From contig JAAYVB010000043.1 of assembly GCA_012517405.1 (NCBI GenBank), forward strand, positions 62,001 to 126,000: a stretch of 64,000 bases of DNA. Reading direction: 5' to 3'. Below are positions 53,281-62,448 of this stretch, in pieces. Numbering within the stretch: the first letter of the stretch is position 1; each line of letters begins with the position of its first letter. Both the position numbers and the translations under genes were made by a program. Source of the DNA: Propionibacterium sp. (GTDB lineage Bacteria; Actinomycetota; Actinomycetes; Propionibacteriales; Propionibacteriaceae). The notes beneath the pieces are model-generated. The model made no database searches. It had not been told where the DNA came from and saw nothing but the letters and a program-made list of their open reading frames with translations.

Positions 53281-53994
53281 GTGAACTGGAACGACTACCG
53301 AGCCGCATTGTTCGACCTCGATGGAGTTCTTACTCCGACCACAGATCTGCACATGCGTGCCTGGTCACAGATGTTCAACGACTTCCTGAGCGCTCGCGGC
53401 ATCGACGAGCCGTACACCGACGCCGACTATTTCGCCTACGTGGATGGCAAGCCGCGCTATGAGGGCGTGGCATCCTTCCTGGCCAGCCGGGGTATCGAGT
53501 TGCCGGTCGGGCAGGCCTCCGACATCCCCGAGACCGACAGCGTCTGCGGGCTGGGCAACCGCAAGAACGAGTACTTCAACCATGTGCTCGCCCGAGACGG
53601 CATCGCCCCGTATCCGGGGTCGCTGCGGCTGCTCGACTATCTGGCGGCAGTCGAGTTGCCGATGGCGGTCGTGAGCTCCTCACGGAACGCTGAGGCCGTG
53701 CTGGATGCGGCCGGGCTCGTCGACTACTTCACGGTCGTCATGGACGGCAACCTCGGCCATCAGCTGGGGCTGCCGGGCAAGCCGGCGCCCGACGTCTTCG
53801 TTCGTGCCGCGCAGCTGCTGGATGTCCCGGTGGCGGAGTCCGTCGTGCTCGAGGATGCGCTGTCGGGTGTGGCAGCCGGGGCCGCCGGCGGGTTCGGCCT
53901 GGTCGTGGGCATCGACCGTGGTGCTGGGGCCGATGCGCTTGAAGCGGCGGGTGCTGACATAGTGGTCGCCGATTGCGAGGAGTTGCTGCCGTGA
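53281..53994 (+). CDS. pgmB: HAD-superfamily beta-phosphoglucomutase
   Basis: Converts beta-glucose 1-phosphate to glucose 6-phosphate. 237 aa; phosphorylated Asp in LFDLDGVLTP, cap domain with HMRAWSQMF, second motif VVSSSRN, and VLEDALSGVAAGAAGGF. The next gene encodes a GH65 phosphorylase that would release beta-glucose 1-phosphate, and its GTG overlaps this stop. Confidence 0.92.
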   Translation: MNWNDYRAALFDLDGVLTPTTDLHMRAWSQMFNDFLSARGIDEPYTDADYFAYVDGKPRYEGVASFLASRGIELPVGQASDIPETDSVCGLGNRKNEYFNHVLARDGIAPYPGSLRLLDYLAAVELPMAVVSSSRNAEAVLDAAGLVDYFTVVMDGNLGHQLGLPGKPAPDVFVRAAQLLDVPVAESVVLEDALSGVAAGAAGGFGLVVGIDRGAGADALEAAGADIVVADCEELLP

Positions 53995-56501
53995 TCCGCA
54001 TGAAGAAGACCGATCTGAATCCATTGGACGATCACCGCTTCCCTCCCGACGAGTGGGCACTGATCGAGAACTATCCCAGTTCAGCCGATCTCGGGCAGAC
54101 CGAGACGCTGTTCTCCACGGCCAACGGTTACATCGGAATGCGCGGCAACCCCGAGGAGGGCCGCGACTCGCACTACATCGGCACGTTCATCAACGGGTTC
54201 CACGAGACCTGGGATATCCGGCACGCCGAGAACGCCTACGGTTTGGCGCGTACCGGCCAGACCCTGATCAATGCACCGAGTTCACTGATGATCCGCCTCT
54301 ACGTGGACGATGAGCCGCTGCTGTTGAGCGTCGCCGACCTGCAGGCCTATGAGCGGCGGATCGACTTCCGTGAGGGGGTGCTGCGCCGCGAACTCATCTG
54401 GCGGACACCTGCCGGGAAACGGGTGCAGGTCCGCTCGACTCGGATGGTCAGCTTCACCGAGCGTCACCTGGCTTTGATGACCTACGAGGTCAGGCTGCTG
54501 GAAGGCGATGCGCCGATCGTCATTTCGTCCCAGATCGTCAACAAAGAAGATTTCGACGACTATGCAGGTCGTCAGGCTGCAGGTTCGGATTCGGATCCGC
54601 GCAAGAATCCTGGGCTCGATCATCGGGTGCTGCGATCGCAGATGAGCTGGCACAGCCCGCGCCGGATGATCCTGGGATATCGGGTCACGAATTCGGGAAT
54701 GACGCTGGCCGTCGGCGCCGATCACCGGATCGAAACCCGCAATATGTACACCGAGTTGGACGACACGACCGAGGATCAGGGCCGGAAGGTCTACCGGATC
54801 TCGGCCAAACAGGGTCAGCCGATTGTGATCACCAAGGCTGTGGCCTATCACACCTCGCGAAGTGTGCCCGTGCGTGAACTCAGCGACCGGGTGCGGCGCA
54901 CGCTCGACCGGGTCCGCGAAAGCGGCTTCGACTGCCACTACGAGGCCCAGCGCCAGTGGCTGGCGAAGTTCTGGGAGCACAGCGATGTCTCCGTGGGGGC
55001 CACCCCGCGGATTCAGCAGACGATTCGCTGGTGCATTTTCCAGCTGGCGCAGGCGGCCGCCAGAGCTGATGGCGCGGGCATTCCCGCAAAGGGCCTGACC
55101 GGGGACGGTTACGAGGGCCACTACTTCTGGGACAGCGAGGTGTACATGGTGCCCTTCCTGACCCTGACCAGCCCCGAGCAGGCGCGCAATGCGCTGCGTT
55201 TCCGCTTCACTCATCTGAAGGACGCCCGCGAACGAGCCCGCGAGATGTCCACCAAGGGGGCGCTGTTCCCATGGCGCACCATCAATGGTGAGGAAGCGTC
55301 CGCTTACTATGCGGCGGGCACCGCGCAATACCATATCGACGCCGACATCGCGTATGCGATCGGGCACTACGTGGCGATGACCGGTGACCGTGAGTTTGCC
55401 TACGACGAGGGCGCTGAACTGCTGGTCGAAACCGCCCGCATGTGGGTGGATCTGGGATTCTGGCGCGTCAATGCCGTGGAGAACTTCGAGATTCACGGTG
55501 TGACCGGACCCGACGAGTACACCACCGTCGTCAACAACAACACCTACACCAATGTCATGGCGCGTTGGAATCTACGTCTGGCGATCCGGATGGTCCGCAA
55601 GCTCGCCGCCGAGGATACTCAGGCCTATCAGCGGCTGGTGCATACGCTGAACCTGCGCGAGGAAGAAGTCGCGAACTGGGAGCAGTGCGCAAACGGAATG
55701 AAGATTCCCTTCGATGAGCGCCTCGGTATTCATCCGCAGGACGATGCGTTCGTTGCGAAGGAATTGTGGGATCTGGAGAATACGCCCGAGGAAAGCTACC
55801 CGCTGCTGCTGCACTACCACCCGCTGGTGATCTACCGTTTTCAGGTCCTCAAGCAGGCCGATGTGGTCTTGGCGCTCTTCCTGCGCAGCAACGAGTTCAG
55901 CCTCGAGGAGAAGCGGGCCGACTTCGAGTACTACGACCCGATCACCACGGGTGACTCAAGCCTGTCGGCGGTCATGCAGGCGATCGTCGCGGCCGAGGTG
56001 GGCCACCAGGACATGGCGCTGGACTATTTCTACCGGGGGCTGTTCGTCGACATCGGCGACACTCACGGGAACACCTCGGATGGTGTGCACATCGCCTCGG
56101 CAGCAGGCACCTGGCGGGCGCTGGTGTGCGGTTTCGGTGGTCTTCGCGACGACGGCGAAATACTCTGCTTCGACCCGAGGCTGCCGCGCAGATGGGGGCA
56201 TCTCACGTTCGCGCTGGCCTACCGTCGCAGCCACATTCAGGTGCAGCTCACCCGCCGCAGCATGACCTTCACGCTGCTGAGCGGCGACCCGGTGAAGGTC
56301 CGGGTCCGGGGAACCGAGTACGAAGTGGGCACGACCCCTCTGGAGGTCCGGTTGGCTCACCAGGGGCTGTACCTTCCGACGCTGACCTCCGCGCACCCGA
56401 TCATCGGTGGACGCCGACAAGACGGTACGTTGATCACCGCGGAGGTCCCGGAGGTCTCCGATGTGGAGTTCCACACCGAGGAGTTCCCTGCCGTCACCTA
56501 G
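53991..56501 (+). CDS. glycoside hydrolase family 65 disaccharide phosphorylase
   Basis: Inverting phosphorylase that splits an alpha-glucosyl disaccharide (maltose, trehalose or kojibiose) with phosphate. 836 aa: N-terminal beta-sandwich (ETLFSTANGYIGMRGNPEEG), helical linker, and an (alpha/alpha)6 barrel with YEGHYFWDSEVYMVPF and the catalytic acid Glu in VTGPDEYTTVVNNN; C-terminal beta domain. Sequence alone does not fix which sugar is used. GTG start with GAGGAG 8 bases upstream; an ATG at 54000 is the alternative. Confidence 0.92.
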   Translation: MIRMKKTDLNPLDDHRFPPDEWALIENYPSSADLGQTETLFSTANGYIGMRGNPEEGRDSHYIGTFINGFHETWDIRHAENAYGLARTGQTLINAPSSLMIRLYVDDEPLLLSVADLQAYERRIDFREGVLRRELIWRTPAGKRVQVRSTRMVSFTERHLALMTYEVRLLEGDAPIVISSQIVNKEDFDDYAGRQAAGSDSDPRKNPGLDHRVLRSQMSWHSPRRMILGYRVTNSGMTLAVGADHRIETRNMYTELDDTTEDQGRKVYRISAKQGQPIVITKAVAYHTSRSVPVRELSDRVRRTLDRVRESGFDCHYEAQRQWLAKFWEHSDVSVGATPRIQQTIRWCIFQLAQAAARADGAGIPAKGLTGDGYEGHYFWDSEVYMVPFLTLTSPEQARNALRFRFTHLKDARERAREMSTKGALFPWRTINGEEASAYYAAGTAQYHIDADIAYAIGHYVAMTGDREFAYDEGAELLVETARMWVDLGFWRVNAVENFEIHGVTGPDEYTTVVNNNTYTNVMARWNLRLAIRMVRKLAAEDTQAYQRLVHTLNLREEEVANWEQCANGMKIPFDERLGIHPQDDAFVAKELWDLENTPEESYPLLLHYHPLVIYRFQVLKQADVVLALFLRSNEFSLEEKRADFEYYDPITTGDSSLSAVMQAIVAAEVGHQDMALDYFYRGLFVDIGDTHGNTSDGVHIASAAGTWRALVCGFGGLRDDGEILCFDPRLPRRWGHLTFALAYRRSHIQVQLTRRSMTFTLLSGDPVKVRVRGTEYEVGTTPLEVRLAHQGLYLPTLTSAHPIIGGRRQDGTLITAEVPEVSDVEFHTEEFPAVT

Positions 56502-56555
56502 CCTCGGGGCTGCGTCCTGCCGGGCGAGCCACCGTCGTCCGACAGGTTTGCTGGT

Positions 56556-57416
56556 TCACAGGGTCACCGTGTCTGCGGTCCGGTGTACCAGCCCGTCGGC
56601 CTCCAGCGCGGCGAGGCATGCCTCGGCCTGTGCCCGCACGTGCCAACTGTCGAGCACTACCTGTGTCGGGACGCCGCCGGGTGATCGACGGACGACATCG
56701 AGCAACGCTCCGCGACACTGCCGGTCGCTGCCATGCCACGACTGAGGACGCGCGGCCGCGGCAGGTAGCGGATGGCCTGCCGCCCGCCACGCGCAGGCGT
56801 GGGCCACCGGACACGAAGCGCAGCGAGGACGGCGCGCCAGACAGACCAAAGCCCCGAACTCCATCACCGCGGCTGCCCAGCGCGGTGCCAGCTGCCCGGC
56901 AGCATCCGTGTAGAGCTGGGCTCGGGCACGCTCTGCCTTGGTGAGACTCGCGGCCGGCACGGCCTCGGCCACCTCGAGGCGAGTCAGCACCCGGCGCACA
57001 TTGGTGTCCAGGACCGGCACGGCCGCGCCGAATGCGAAGCTCGCGATGGCGGCTGCCGTGTAGTCGCCGACTCCGGGCAGGGCCAACAGTTCTTCGAGAC
57101 GGTCCGGAACCTGACCGCCGTGGCGTTCGGTGATCGCGGTGGCGCTGGCATGCAGGCGAAGTGCGCGTCTCGGGTAGCCGAGGCGTCCCCAGGCCCGCAC
57201 CGCCTCCGAGCTTTGCTCGGCGGCCAGTGCGGCTGGGGTCGGCCAGCGCTCGAGCCAGGCCTGCCAGAGCAGAAGCACCCGGGAAACCGGGGTCTGCTGC
57301 AGCATGAACTCGCTCACCATGACCGCCCAGGGATCGTTGTGACGCCAGGGCAGATCGCGGGCGTGCACACCGAACCAGGCGATCAGCTGCTGCACGATCT
57401 CGGCCCGGTCCCTCAC
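56556..57416 (-). CDS. mutY: A/G-specific adenine glycosylase
   Basis: Removes adenine opposite 8-oxoguanine. 286 aa; catalytic Glu in SEFMLQQT, helix-hairpin-helix LPGVGDYTAAAI, catalytic Asp in VLDTNVRRV, and the 4Fe-4S cluster cysteines in the C-x6-C-x2-C-x5-C segment CLARRPRCASCPVAHAC. The C-terminal NUDIX-like domain of E. coli MutY is not present, as in other short actinobacterial forms. GTG start after a -10 hexamer. Confidence 0.95.
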   Translation of the reverse strand: MRDRAEIVQQLIAWFGVHARDLPWRHNDPWAVMVSEFMLQQTPVSRVLLLWQAWLERWPTPAALAAEQSSEAVRAWGRLGYPRRALRLHASATAITERHGGQVPDRLEELLALPGVGDYTAAAIASFAFGAAVPVLDTNVRRVLTRLEVAEAVPAASLTKAERARAQLYTDAAGQLAPRWAAAVMEFGALVCLARRPRCASCPVAHACAWRAAGHPLPAAAARPQSWHGSDRQCRGALLDVVRRSPGGVPTQVVLDSWHVRAQAEACLAALEADGLVHRTADTVTL

Positions 57417-57422
57417 CCGGCC

Positions 57423-57428
57423 AGCGTA
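57423..57428 (-). promoter_or_regulatory. -10 hexamer, leaderless start of mutY
   Basis: On the minus strand TACGCT, 6 bases, then GTG at 57416. Confidence 0.55.
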
Positions 57429-57490
57429 GCCGGATGTCGAGAAGCGCCCGATCGTCCGCGTGGGAGCAGGCCAACCATGATACGGACACC

Positions 57491-57496
57491 TACGAT
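57491..57496 (+). promoter_or_regulatory. -10 hexamer, leaderless start of membrane protein gene
   Basis: TACGAT, 6 bases, then ATG at 57503. Confidence 0.55.
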
Positions 57497-57502
57497 GACG
57501 CC

Positions 57503-58201
57503 ATGCAGGGTTGGCTGGAACCCATCGGCCCCGAGGAGCCGCGCGTCTACTGGATGCGGCGCGCCATCGTCCTCGCCGTGGCCGTCGCCGTGATCGCCGG
57601 AATCATCTGGCTGTTCGGGCGCCCGAGATCGGTGACCGGAACTCCGGTCAGCCCGAGCCCTTCGGTGTCGGCGAGTGCCTCTCGGACACCGAGCCCGAGC
57701 CCGAGCACCCCCACGGCCACGCCGACCCCGGCCCCCGAAACCGTCGCCAGTGTGCCGGCATCCGAGCCGACCGCCGAACAGCCGACCGAGGCCGCACCCC
57801 CGGCCGGTGAGCCCACACCGGCGGGCTGCCAGCCCGCGAAGCTCACTCTGCGGGTCGAAGGCACCACGCCCTTGTCCCGGGCGGAACCTGAGGCAGGCTT
57901 TCATGTCGTGGTGAGCACCACCGAACAGTCCTGCCAACTCGATCTGGCTGCCAGCGCGGCGGCCTTGGCGATCACTTCGGGCACCGACGAGATCTGGAGC
58001 ACCAACGATTGTGCGGAATGGCATCCGTCCGGGAACCTCGATCTGGCTGCGGGGCAAGAGGGCGGATTCGACGTGAGCTGGCCGATCAAGCGTGCCGACG
58101 GCTGCGAGTTGAGCGACGAGACGCTGGGTGCGGGCACCTATGTGGCGACTGCTTCCATCGGCCAGTCGAGCGCGCGATTCGTGATGCAGTTGCAGAGCTG
58201 A
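57503..58201 (+). CDS. single-pass membrane protein with Ser/Pro/Thr stalk and extracytoplasmic domain
   Basis: A 232-aa protein: about 20 cytoplasmic residues, a membrane helix (AIVLAVAVAVIAGIIWLF), a stalk rich in Pro, Ser, Thr and Ala (about 45-108), and a beta-rich outer domain with paired cysteines (GCQPAKLTLRVEG, SCQLDLA, DCAEWHP, DGCELSD). No enzyme motif is seen. The outer domain resembles small actinobacterial surface domains of unknown role. Confidence 0.65.
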   Translation: MQGWLEPIGPEEPRVYWMRRAIVLAVAVAVIAGIIWLFGRPRSVTGTPVSPSPSVSASASRTPSPSPSTPTATPTPAPETVASVPASEPTAEQPTEAAPPAGEPTPAGCQPAKLTLRVEGTTPLSRAEPEAGFHVVVSTTEQSCQLDLAASAAALAITSGTDEIWSTNDCAEWHPSGNLDLAAGQEGGFDVSWPIKRADGCELSDETLGAGTYVATASIGQSSARFVMQLQS

Positions 58202-58237
58202 GCACCGGTGAGCCGTCCTCGGCGAAATGGTTGCGCG

Positions 58238-59296
58238 TCAGCGTGAGCTGACGCTGTCGGAGATCCGGGCCAGGCCGTCACGGATCGCCCGCGCCCGCGC
58301 CGTACCCACTCCGGGCACTGCCGCCAGCTCCGAACCGGAGGCGGCGAAAACAGCCTGCAGCGAACCGAAATGCTCAAGCAGGCGCCCCGCGGTCGTGGTG
58401 CTCATCTGCGCCGACTGCGAGACGATCCGGTATCCGTGCGCGCGCAGGTGCGTGTCCAGATCCGCGGAGGTCAAGCCGATCGCGCTGGCGACGGTCACCG
58501 GATCGAGGAGGTCTCCGGTCGGCAGATGGCGCAGCACATCCAAGGTGAACCGTTCGGCTCCGGCATCGCGATAGTCGAGTTCGAGCAGAGTGGCGAGTTG
58601 GTCGATGCCTTGGGTCAACTCGTACATCTGCAGCTGGAGCAGCCGGCCGTCCACGCCGAGTGCCTCGACGTGGCCTTCGAGTTCCTCGGCGAGCCGGCGC
58701 ACCATCGCCAGCGGCTGCACGGCCTGGACGAGGTCGCCGACCGTGACCAGGTCGTCCATCTCCAGCCCGGACAGTTCCCGGGTCACCGAATCAAGGCGTT
58801 CGCGGTAGCGCGAGAGGGTGGCCACAGCCTGCTCGGCGCGCACCAGGATCTGTTCCGAACTCTCGATCGGATATCTCAGCCCGGCCATGAACAGCGCGAT
58901 GACCGACATGGCCGCCGATACCGTCACCACTGGCACATTCGATTGCAGTGCGACGCGGTCTGCGGTCCGATGCCGGGTGCCGGTTTCGACCGTCGGAAGG
59001 GATGCCGAAGGGGAGAAGTGGACCCCTGCGCTGATGATGGTCGTCAGATCGTCGTCGACGACGATGCCGCCGTCCATCTTCGCCAGTTCGCGAAGCGCGG
59101 TCGGCGTGAAGTCGGTGTTGACCGTGAAGCCGCCGGTGGACACCTGCTCGACCACCGGGTTGGTGCCCAGCACGATCAGGGCTCCGGTGTGACCGGCGCG
59201 GATCCTCTCCAGCCCCTCGCGCAGTGGGGTGCCGGGCGCGAGCAGCGCGCGGTATCGCCGGTACCGCTCCTCGTCGTGGCCCAGGTCTTTGCTCAC
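58238..59296 (-). CDS. disA: DNA integrity scanning diadenylate cyclase DisA
   Basis: Makes cyclic di-AMP from ATP and binds branched DNA. 352 aa: DAC domain (1-140) with the ATP-binding GTRHRTAD and the DGA-type motif, here MDGGIVVD (Gly for Ala; codon GGC read directly); a helical linker; and a C-terminal helix-hairpin-helix (SELAAVPGVGTARARAI). The usual RANVQL stretch is also changed (ISAGVHF). Next to radA, whose product controls DisA in other bacteria. Confidence 0.93.
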   Translation of the reverse strand: MSKDLGHDEERYRRYRALLAPGTPLREGLERIRAGHTGALIVLGTNPVVEQVSTGGFTVNTDFTPTALRELAKMDGGIVVDDDLTTIISAGVHFSPSASLPTVETGTRHRTADRVALQSNVPVVTVSAAMSVIALFMAGLRYPIESSEQILVRAEQAVATLSRYRERLDSVTRELSGLEMDDLVTVGDLVQAVQPLAMVRRLAEELEGHVEALGVDGRLLQLQMYELTQGIDQLATLLELDYRDAGAERFTLDVLRHLPTGDLLDPVTVASAIGLTSADLDTHLRAHGYRIVSQSAQMSTTTAGRLLEHFGSLQAVFAASGSELAAVPGVGTARARAIRDGLARISDSVSSR

Positions 59297-59303
59297 GGCA
59301 ACC

Positions 59304-59309
59304 AGTCTA
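59304..59309 (-). promoter_or_regulatory. -10 hexamer, leaderless start of disA
   Basis: On the minus strand TAGACT, 7 bases, then GTG at 59296. It overlaps the end of radA. Confidence 0.55.
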
Positions 59310-60734
59310 GGCGGGTGGGTATTCGGCTTCGGTTACTGAAGCCCGAGTCGCCGAGGAGCGGCTTCGTCTCAGCCCGAGGGCGCCCAGGGCTTCGGCGATC
59401 GTGGCCACCTCGACGACCTTGAGCCCGTGCATCCGGGGCAACCGGTTGTTGGGATCCCGGTTTCCTGCCGGCACCAAGGCGAGTTCGAAACCCAGCCGGG
59501 CGGCCTCGCCAACGCGCTGCTCCAGCCCGGGAACCCGCCGCAGGTCTCCGGCCAGCCCTATCTCGCCGAGCGCGATCACCTTGCGATGGCACCCTTCGTC
59601 CAGCCCCGCGGACGCGATCGCGATCGCCAGTGCCAGATCGGCGGCGGGGTCGAGGATACGTGCCCCGCCCACGGTCGAGACATAGACATCGTGCCTCGAC
59701 AGGCCGAAATTCGCGCGCCGTTGCAGAACCGCGAGGATCATCGCCACCCGCGACCCGTCCACCCCGTGGGTCACCCGGCGGGGCGGGGTGTCCGCGGCGA
59801 CGGAGGCGACCAGCGACTGCACCTCGGCCAGCATGCAGCGGCTGCCTTCTCTGGTGACGGTGACACAGGTGCCCGGCGCCGGCTCCTCATGGCGTGAGGT
59901 GAACAGACCCGAAGGATCGGGAACCTCGACGATGCCGTGTTCGCCCATCTCGAAGCAGCCGACCTCGTCAGCAGGCCCGAAGCGGTTCTTGTTGGCGCGT
60001 ACCATCCGGAAACCCGAATGCCGGTCGCCTTCGAATGACAGCACGACGTCGACCAGGTGTTCCAAGAAGCGGGGGCCGGCGACCTGGCCGTCCTTGGTGA
60101 CATGGCCGACGATGATCACTGCCATGCCACGCCGCTTGGCGACGCGCACCAGCGCCCCGGTCACCTCCCGCACCTGGGTCACTCCGCCGGGCGAACCGTC
60201 GGCTTCGGCGGTGCCGATGGTCTGGACGGAGTCGACCACCAGCAGGCTCGGCGCGGTCTGCTCGATATGGCCCAGCACCGTGCCGAGGTCGGTTTCCGCA
60301 GCGAGATAGAGCTTGTCGGCCACCGCATGGGTGCGTTCGGCGCGCAGCCGCACCTGAGCAGCCGATTCCTCACCCGAGACGTACAGGGTGGTCTGCCCGG
60401 CCTGCGCCCAGCGGGCCGCCACCTCGAGGAGCAGAGTCGACTTACCGACCCCCGGCTCGCCGGCCAGCAGGACCACGGCGCCCGGCACGAGTCCTCCGCC
60501 CAGCACGCGATCCAGTTCGCCGATGCCGGTGAGGGTGCGCTGCGCGGCCTGGATGTCGACCTCGCCGATCGGTACAGCGGCGTGCGCCGGCACCGATGCG
60601 CTGACGGATTCGAGCTTGGGTGCACCACGTTCGGCTACCGATCCCCAGGTCTGGCATTCGCCGCAGCGGCCGACCCAGCGCACGGACGTCCAACCGCATT
60701 CGGTGCACTGATATCCGTCGGTCTTGGTAGCCAT
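59307..60734 (-). CDS. radA: DNA repair protein RadA
   Basis: RecA-like helicase used in recombination-intermediate processing; 475 aa. N-terminal C4 zinc finger (YQCTECGW ... GRCGECQTWG), Walker A GEPGVGKSTLL, the RadA-specific KNRFG motif (RANKNRFGPADEVG) and a C-terminal Lon-protease-like domain (ARILDPAADLALAIA). Ends inside the disA promoter; the two are a conserved pair. Confidence 0.97.
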   Translation of the reverse strand: MATKTDGYQCTECGWTSVRWVGRCGECQTWGSVAERGAPKLESVSASVPAHAAVPIGEVDIQAAQRTLTGIGELDRVLGGGLVPGAVVLLAGEPGVGKSTLLLEVAARWAQAGQTTLYVSGEESAAQVRLRAERTHAVADKLYLAAETDLGTVLGHIEQTAPSLLVVDSVQTIGTAEADGSPGGVTQVREVTGALVRVAKRRGMAVIIVGHVTKDGQVAGPRFLEHLVDVVLSFEGDRHSGFRMVRANKNRFGPADEVGCFEMGEHGIVEVPDPSGLFTSRHEEPAPGTCVTVTREGSRCMLAEVQSLVASVAADTPPRRVTHGVDGSRVAMILAVLQRRANFGLSRHDVYVSTVGGARILDPAADLALAIAIASAGLDEGCHRKVIALGEIGLAGDLRRVPGLEQRVGEAARLGFELALVPAGNRDPNNRLPRMHGLKVVEVATIAEALGALGLRRSRSSATRASVTEAEYPPA

Positions 60735-60740
60735 GCGAAG

Positions 60741-60746
60741 AGACTA
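60741..60746 (-). promoter_or_regulatory. -10 hexamer, leaderless start of radA
   Basis: On the minus strand TAGTCT, 6 bases, then ATG at 60734. Confidence 0.55.
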
Positions 60747-60856
60747 GAGGGCGGCACTGACGTTTTCGTCGTGCGCCCGGTTGTCCCGCGATATCTTGCG
60801 GGGGCAAGGCGAAGCGCCGCGGTAACCGACGGGCTCGCCGAATCGAGCGGACAAGC

Positions 60857-61495
60857 TCAGACGCGGATCAGCCCGCGTCCGGGAACCTCGAAGGTCACCG
60901 AAGAGATCCCTGGAGAGCCGTTTGGGCTGGTGAAGTTGATCTTGATGTCGTCCAGCAACTCGGTGATCGGAGCGCCGACCCATTCCTCGACGCGGGAGCG
61001 GGACCCGGCGATCTCGATGGTGTCCAGCCGCACATCACCGTGCAGAGCCGAGGGCAGCACCTCCGGAGCGGACTCCCACTTCAAGAAGTAGGGCAGCTGA
61101 GGATCGGTCATCAATCCCTTGACGCCAATCTGATGCCACTCGAGTCGTCGTCCATCGGGGAACTGCCGCGAACCGGGCACCGCGCTGCGCTCCAGACGCC
61201 TCTCGAATGGGGCCAGATCGTCCACCGCTATCACCCAGCTCAGCCAGCCGCCGCCCAGCGCCTGGCGAGCGCGCACGACCTGGCCGTAGACCGCCTTGTC
61301 CGCGGCCGGATGATCGAGTACCTCGACAGCCTCGAGATAGCGGCCGTCTGTCAGCGGCAGGATGTTGTTGCGGGTGCCGAAGCGGGGGTGGAAGCCCCCG
61401 TCCTTGAACTCGCGTCCCAAGACCTCGCTCAACTCATCTACGGTTGCTTGCAGTCCCTGCGGGCCAGCCACGAATGTCAGATGGTCGATATGCAT
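60857..61495 (-). CDS. VOC-superfamily (glyoxalase-3-like) protein
   Basis: A 212-aa protein beginning MHIDHLTFVAGPQGLQATVDEL, a glyoxalase/VOC beta-alpha-beta start with the metal-ligand His, followed by GGFHPRFGTRNNILPLTDGRYLE and a second module around WLSWVIAVDDLAPFERRLE. This is the pattern of the Glyoxalase_3 family, mostly uncharacterised. ATG at 61495 is preferred; GACAAT 6 bases upstream could be a leaderless -10. Substrate unknown. Confidence 0.75.
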   Translation of the reverse strand: MHIDHLTFVAGPQGLQATVDELSEVLGREFKDGGFHPRFGTRNNILPLTDGRYLEAVEVLDHPAADKAVYGQVVRARQALGGGWLSWVIAVDDLAPFERRLERSAVPGSRQFPDGRRLEWHQIGVKGLMTDPQLPYFLKWESAPEVLPSALHGDVRLDTIEIAGSRSRVEEWVGAPITELLDDIKINFTSPNGSPGISSVTFEVPGRGLIRV

Positions 61496-61569
61496 GCAGC
61501 CATTGTCGCAACTCGGTTGGGTATCTGCGAATCCGGGGTCGGGGCAGCACAACTGATGGATTGGCCAAG

Positions 61570-61575
61570 TACGGT
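61570..61575 (+). promoter_or_regulatory. -10 hexamer, leaderless start of isomerase-like gene
   Basis: TACGGT, 6 bases, then GTG at 61582. Confidence 0.55.
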
Positions 61576-61581
61576 GGATTC

Positions 61582-62448
61582 GTGGAATCTGCTGACCATC
61601 CGGAGCCGGCTCGGCGAGCGCTGCCCGACGATGGCTCCGCGACGCCCACCGTGGGCTTGAGTACGTCGGCCGTTTTTCCCGATTCGACCGGCAGTGCCTT
61701 CCAGCTGGCGGCGCAACTCGGCTACGACGGCATCGAACTGATGGTGGGAACCGATGCCGCGAGTGCTGATCTTGATCAGGTGCGGCAACTCCGGGACGAG
61801 TACCAGGTGCCGGTGCTGAGCGTTCATGCGCCGTGCCTGATGTTCACCCCGCGCGTGTGGGGCACCGATCCGGGAGAGAAACTCCGCCGATCGTGCGAGG
61901 CTGCCCTGCTGCTGGGCAGCGATCTGGTGGTCGTGCATCCGCCGTTCGCTTGGCAGCGCAGCTATGCGAGTACGTTCACCGAAACCGTCTACGAGCTCAG
62001 CGAGCGCACCGGCATCATTATTGCGGTGGAGAACATGTATCCGTGGCGGGCGCCCGGGCTGATCGCTCAGGCCTATGCGCCCGATTGGGATCCCACCGAT
62101 CAGCCCTATGAGTGGCTGACCCTCGATCTGTCGCATGCGGCGACCGCCGGGGCACGTTCGCTCAGCTATCTGGACGATTGGGGCCCGCGGCTGCGCCACC
62201 TCCACCTGACCGACGGCAGCGGCTCGGTGCTGGATGAGCATCTGCTGCCCGGCGAGGGAAACCAGCGATCGTGGGAGGTAGTGGAGACTCTGCTCCGGCG
62301 CGGGTACCAGGGGCATATCATTCACGAAGTCAACACTCGCCGGGCTGCTACCGCCGATGAACGCGCACAGTTGCTGGCAGATTGCCTCGATCAGACCAGG
62401 CGGCACATTTCGGCGGCCGTGCAGGCAGGTAGGAGTGAAGGGCAATGA
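61582..62448 (+). CDS. sugar phosphate isomerase/epimerase-family TIM-barrel protein
   Basis: A 288-aa protein of the AP-endonuclease-2/xylose-isomerase-like barrel: LGYDGIELMVG, VLSVHAPCLMFTPRVWG, LVVVHPPFAWQ, IIIAVENMYPW, LTLDLSHAATAG and LRHLHLTDGSG carry the metal-binding Glu/His/Asp residues. The substrate is not known. ATGA overlap with the proline dehydrogenase gene implies co-expression. Confidence 0.8.
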   Translation: MESADHPEPARRALPDDGSATPTVGLSTSAVFPDSTGSAFQLAAQLGYDGIELMVGTDAASADLDQVRQLRDEYQVPVLSVHAPCLMFTPRVWGTDPGEKLRRSCEAALLLGSDLVVVHPPFAWQRSYASTFTETVYELSERTGIIIAVENMYPWRAPGLIAQAYAPDWDPTDQPYEWLTLDLSHAATAGARSLSYLDDWGPRLRHLHLTDGSGSVLDEHLLPGEGNQRSWEVVETLLRRGYQGHIIHEVNTRRAATADERAQLLADCLDQTRRHISAAVQAGRSEGQ

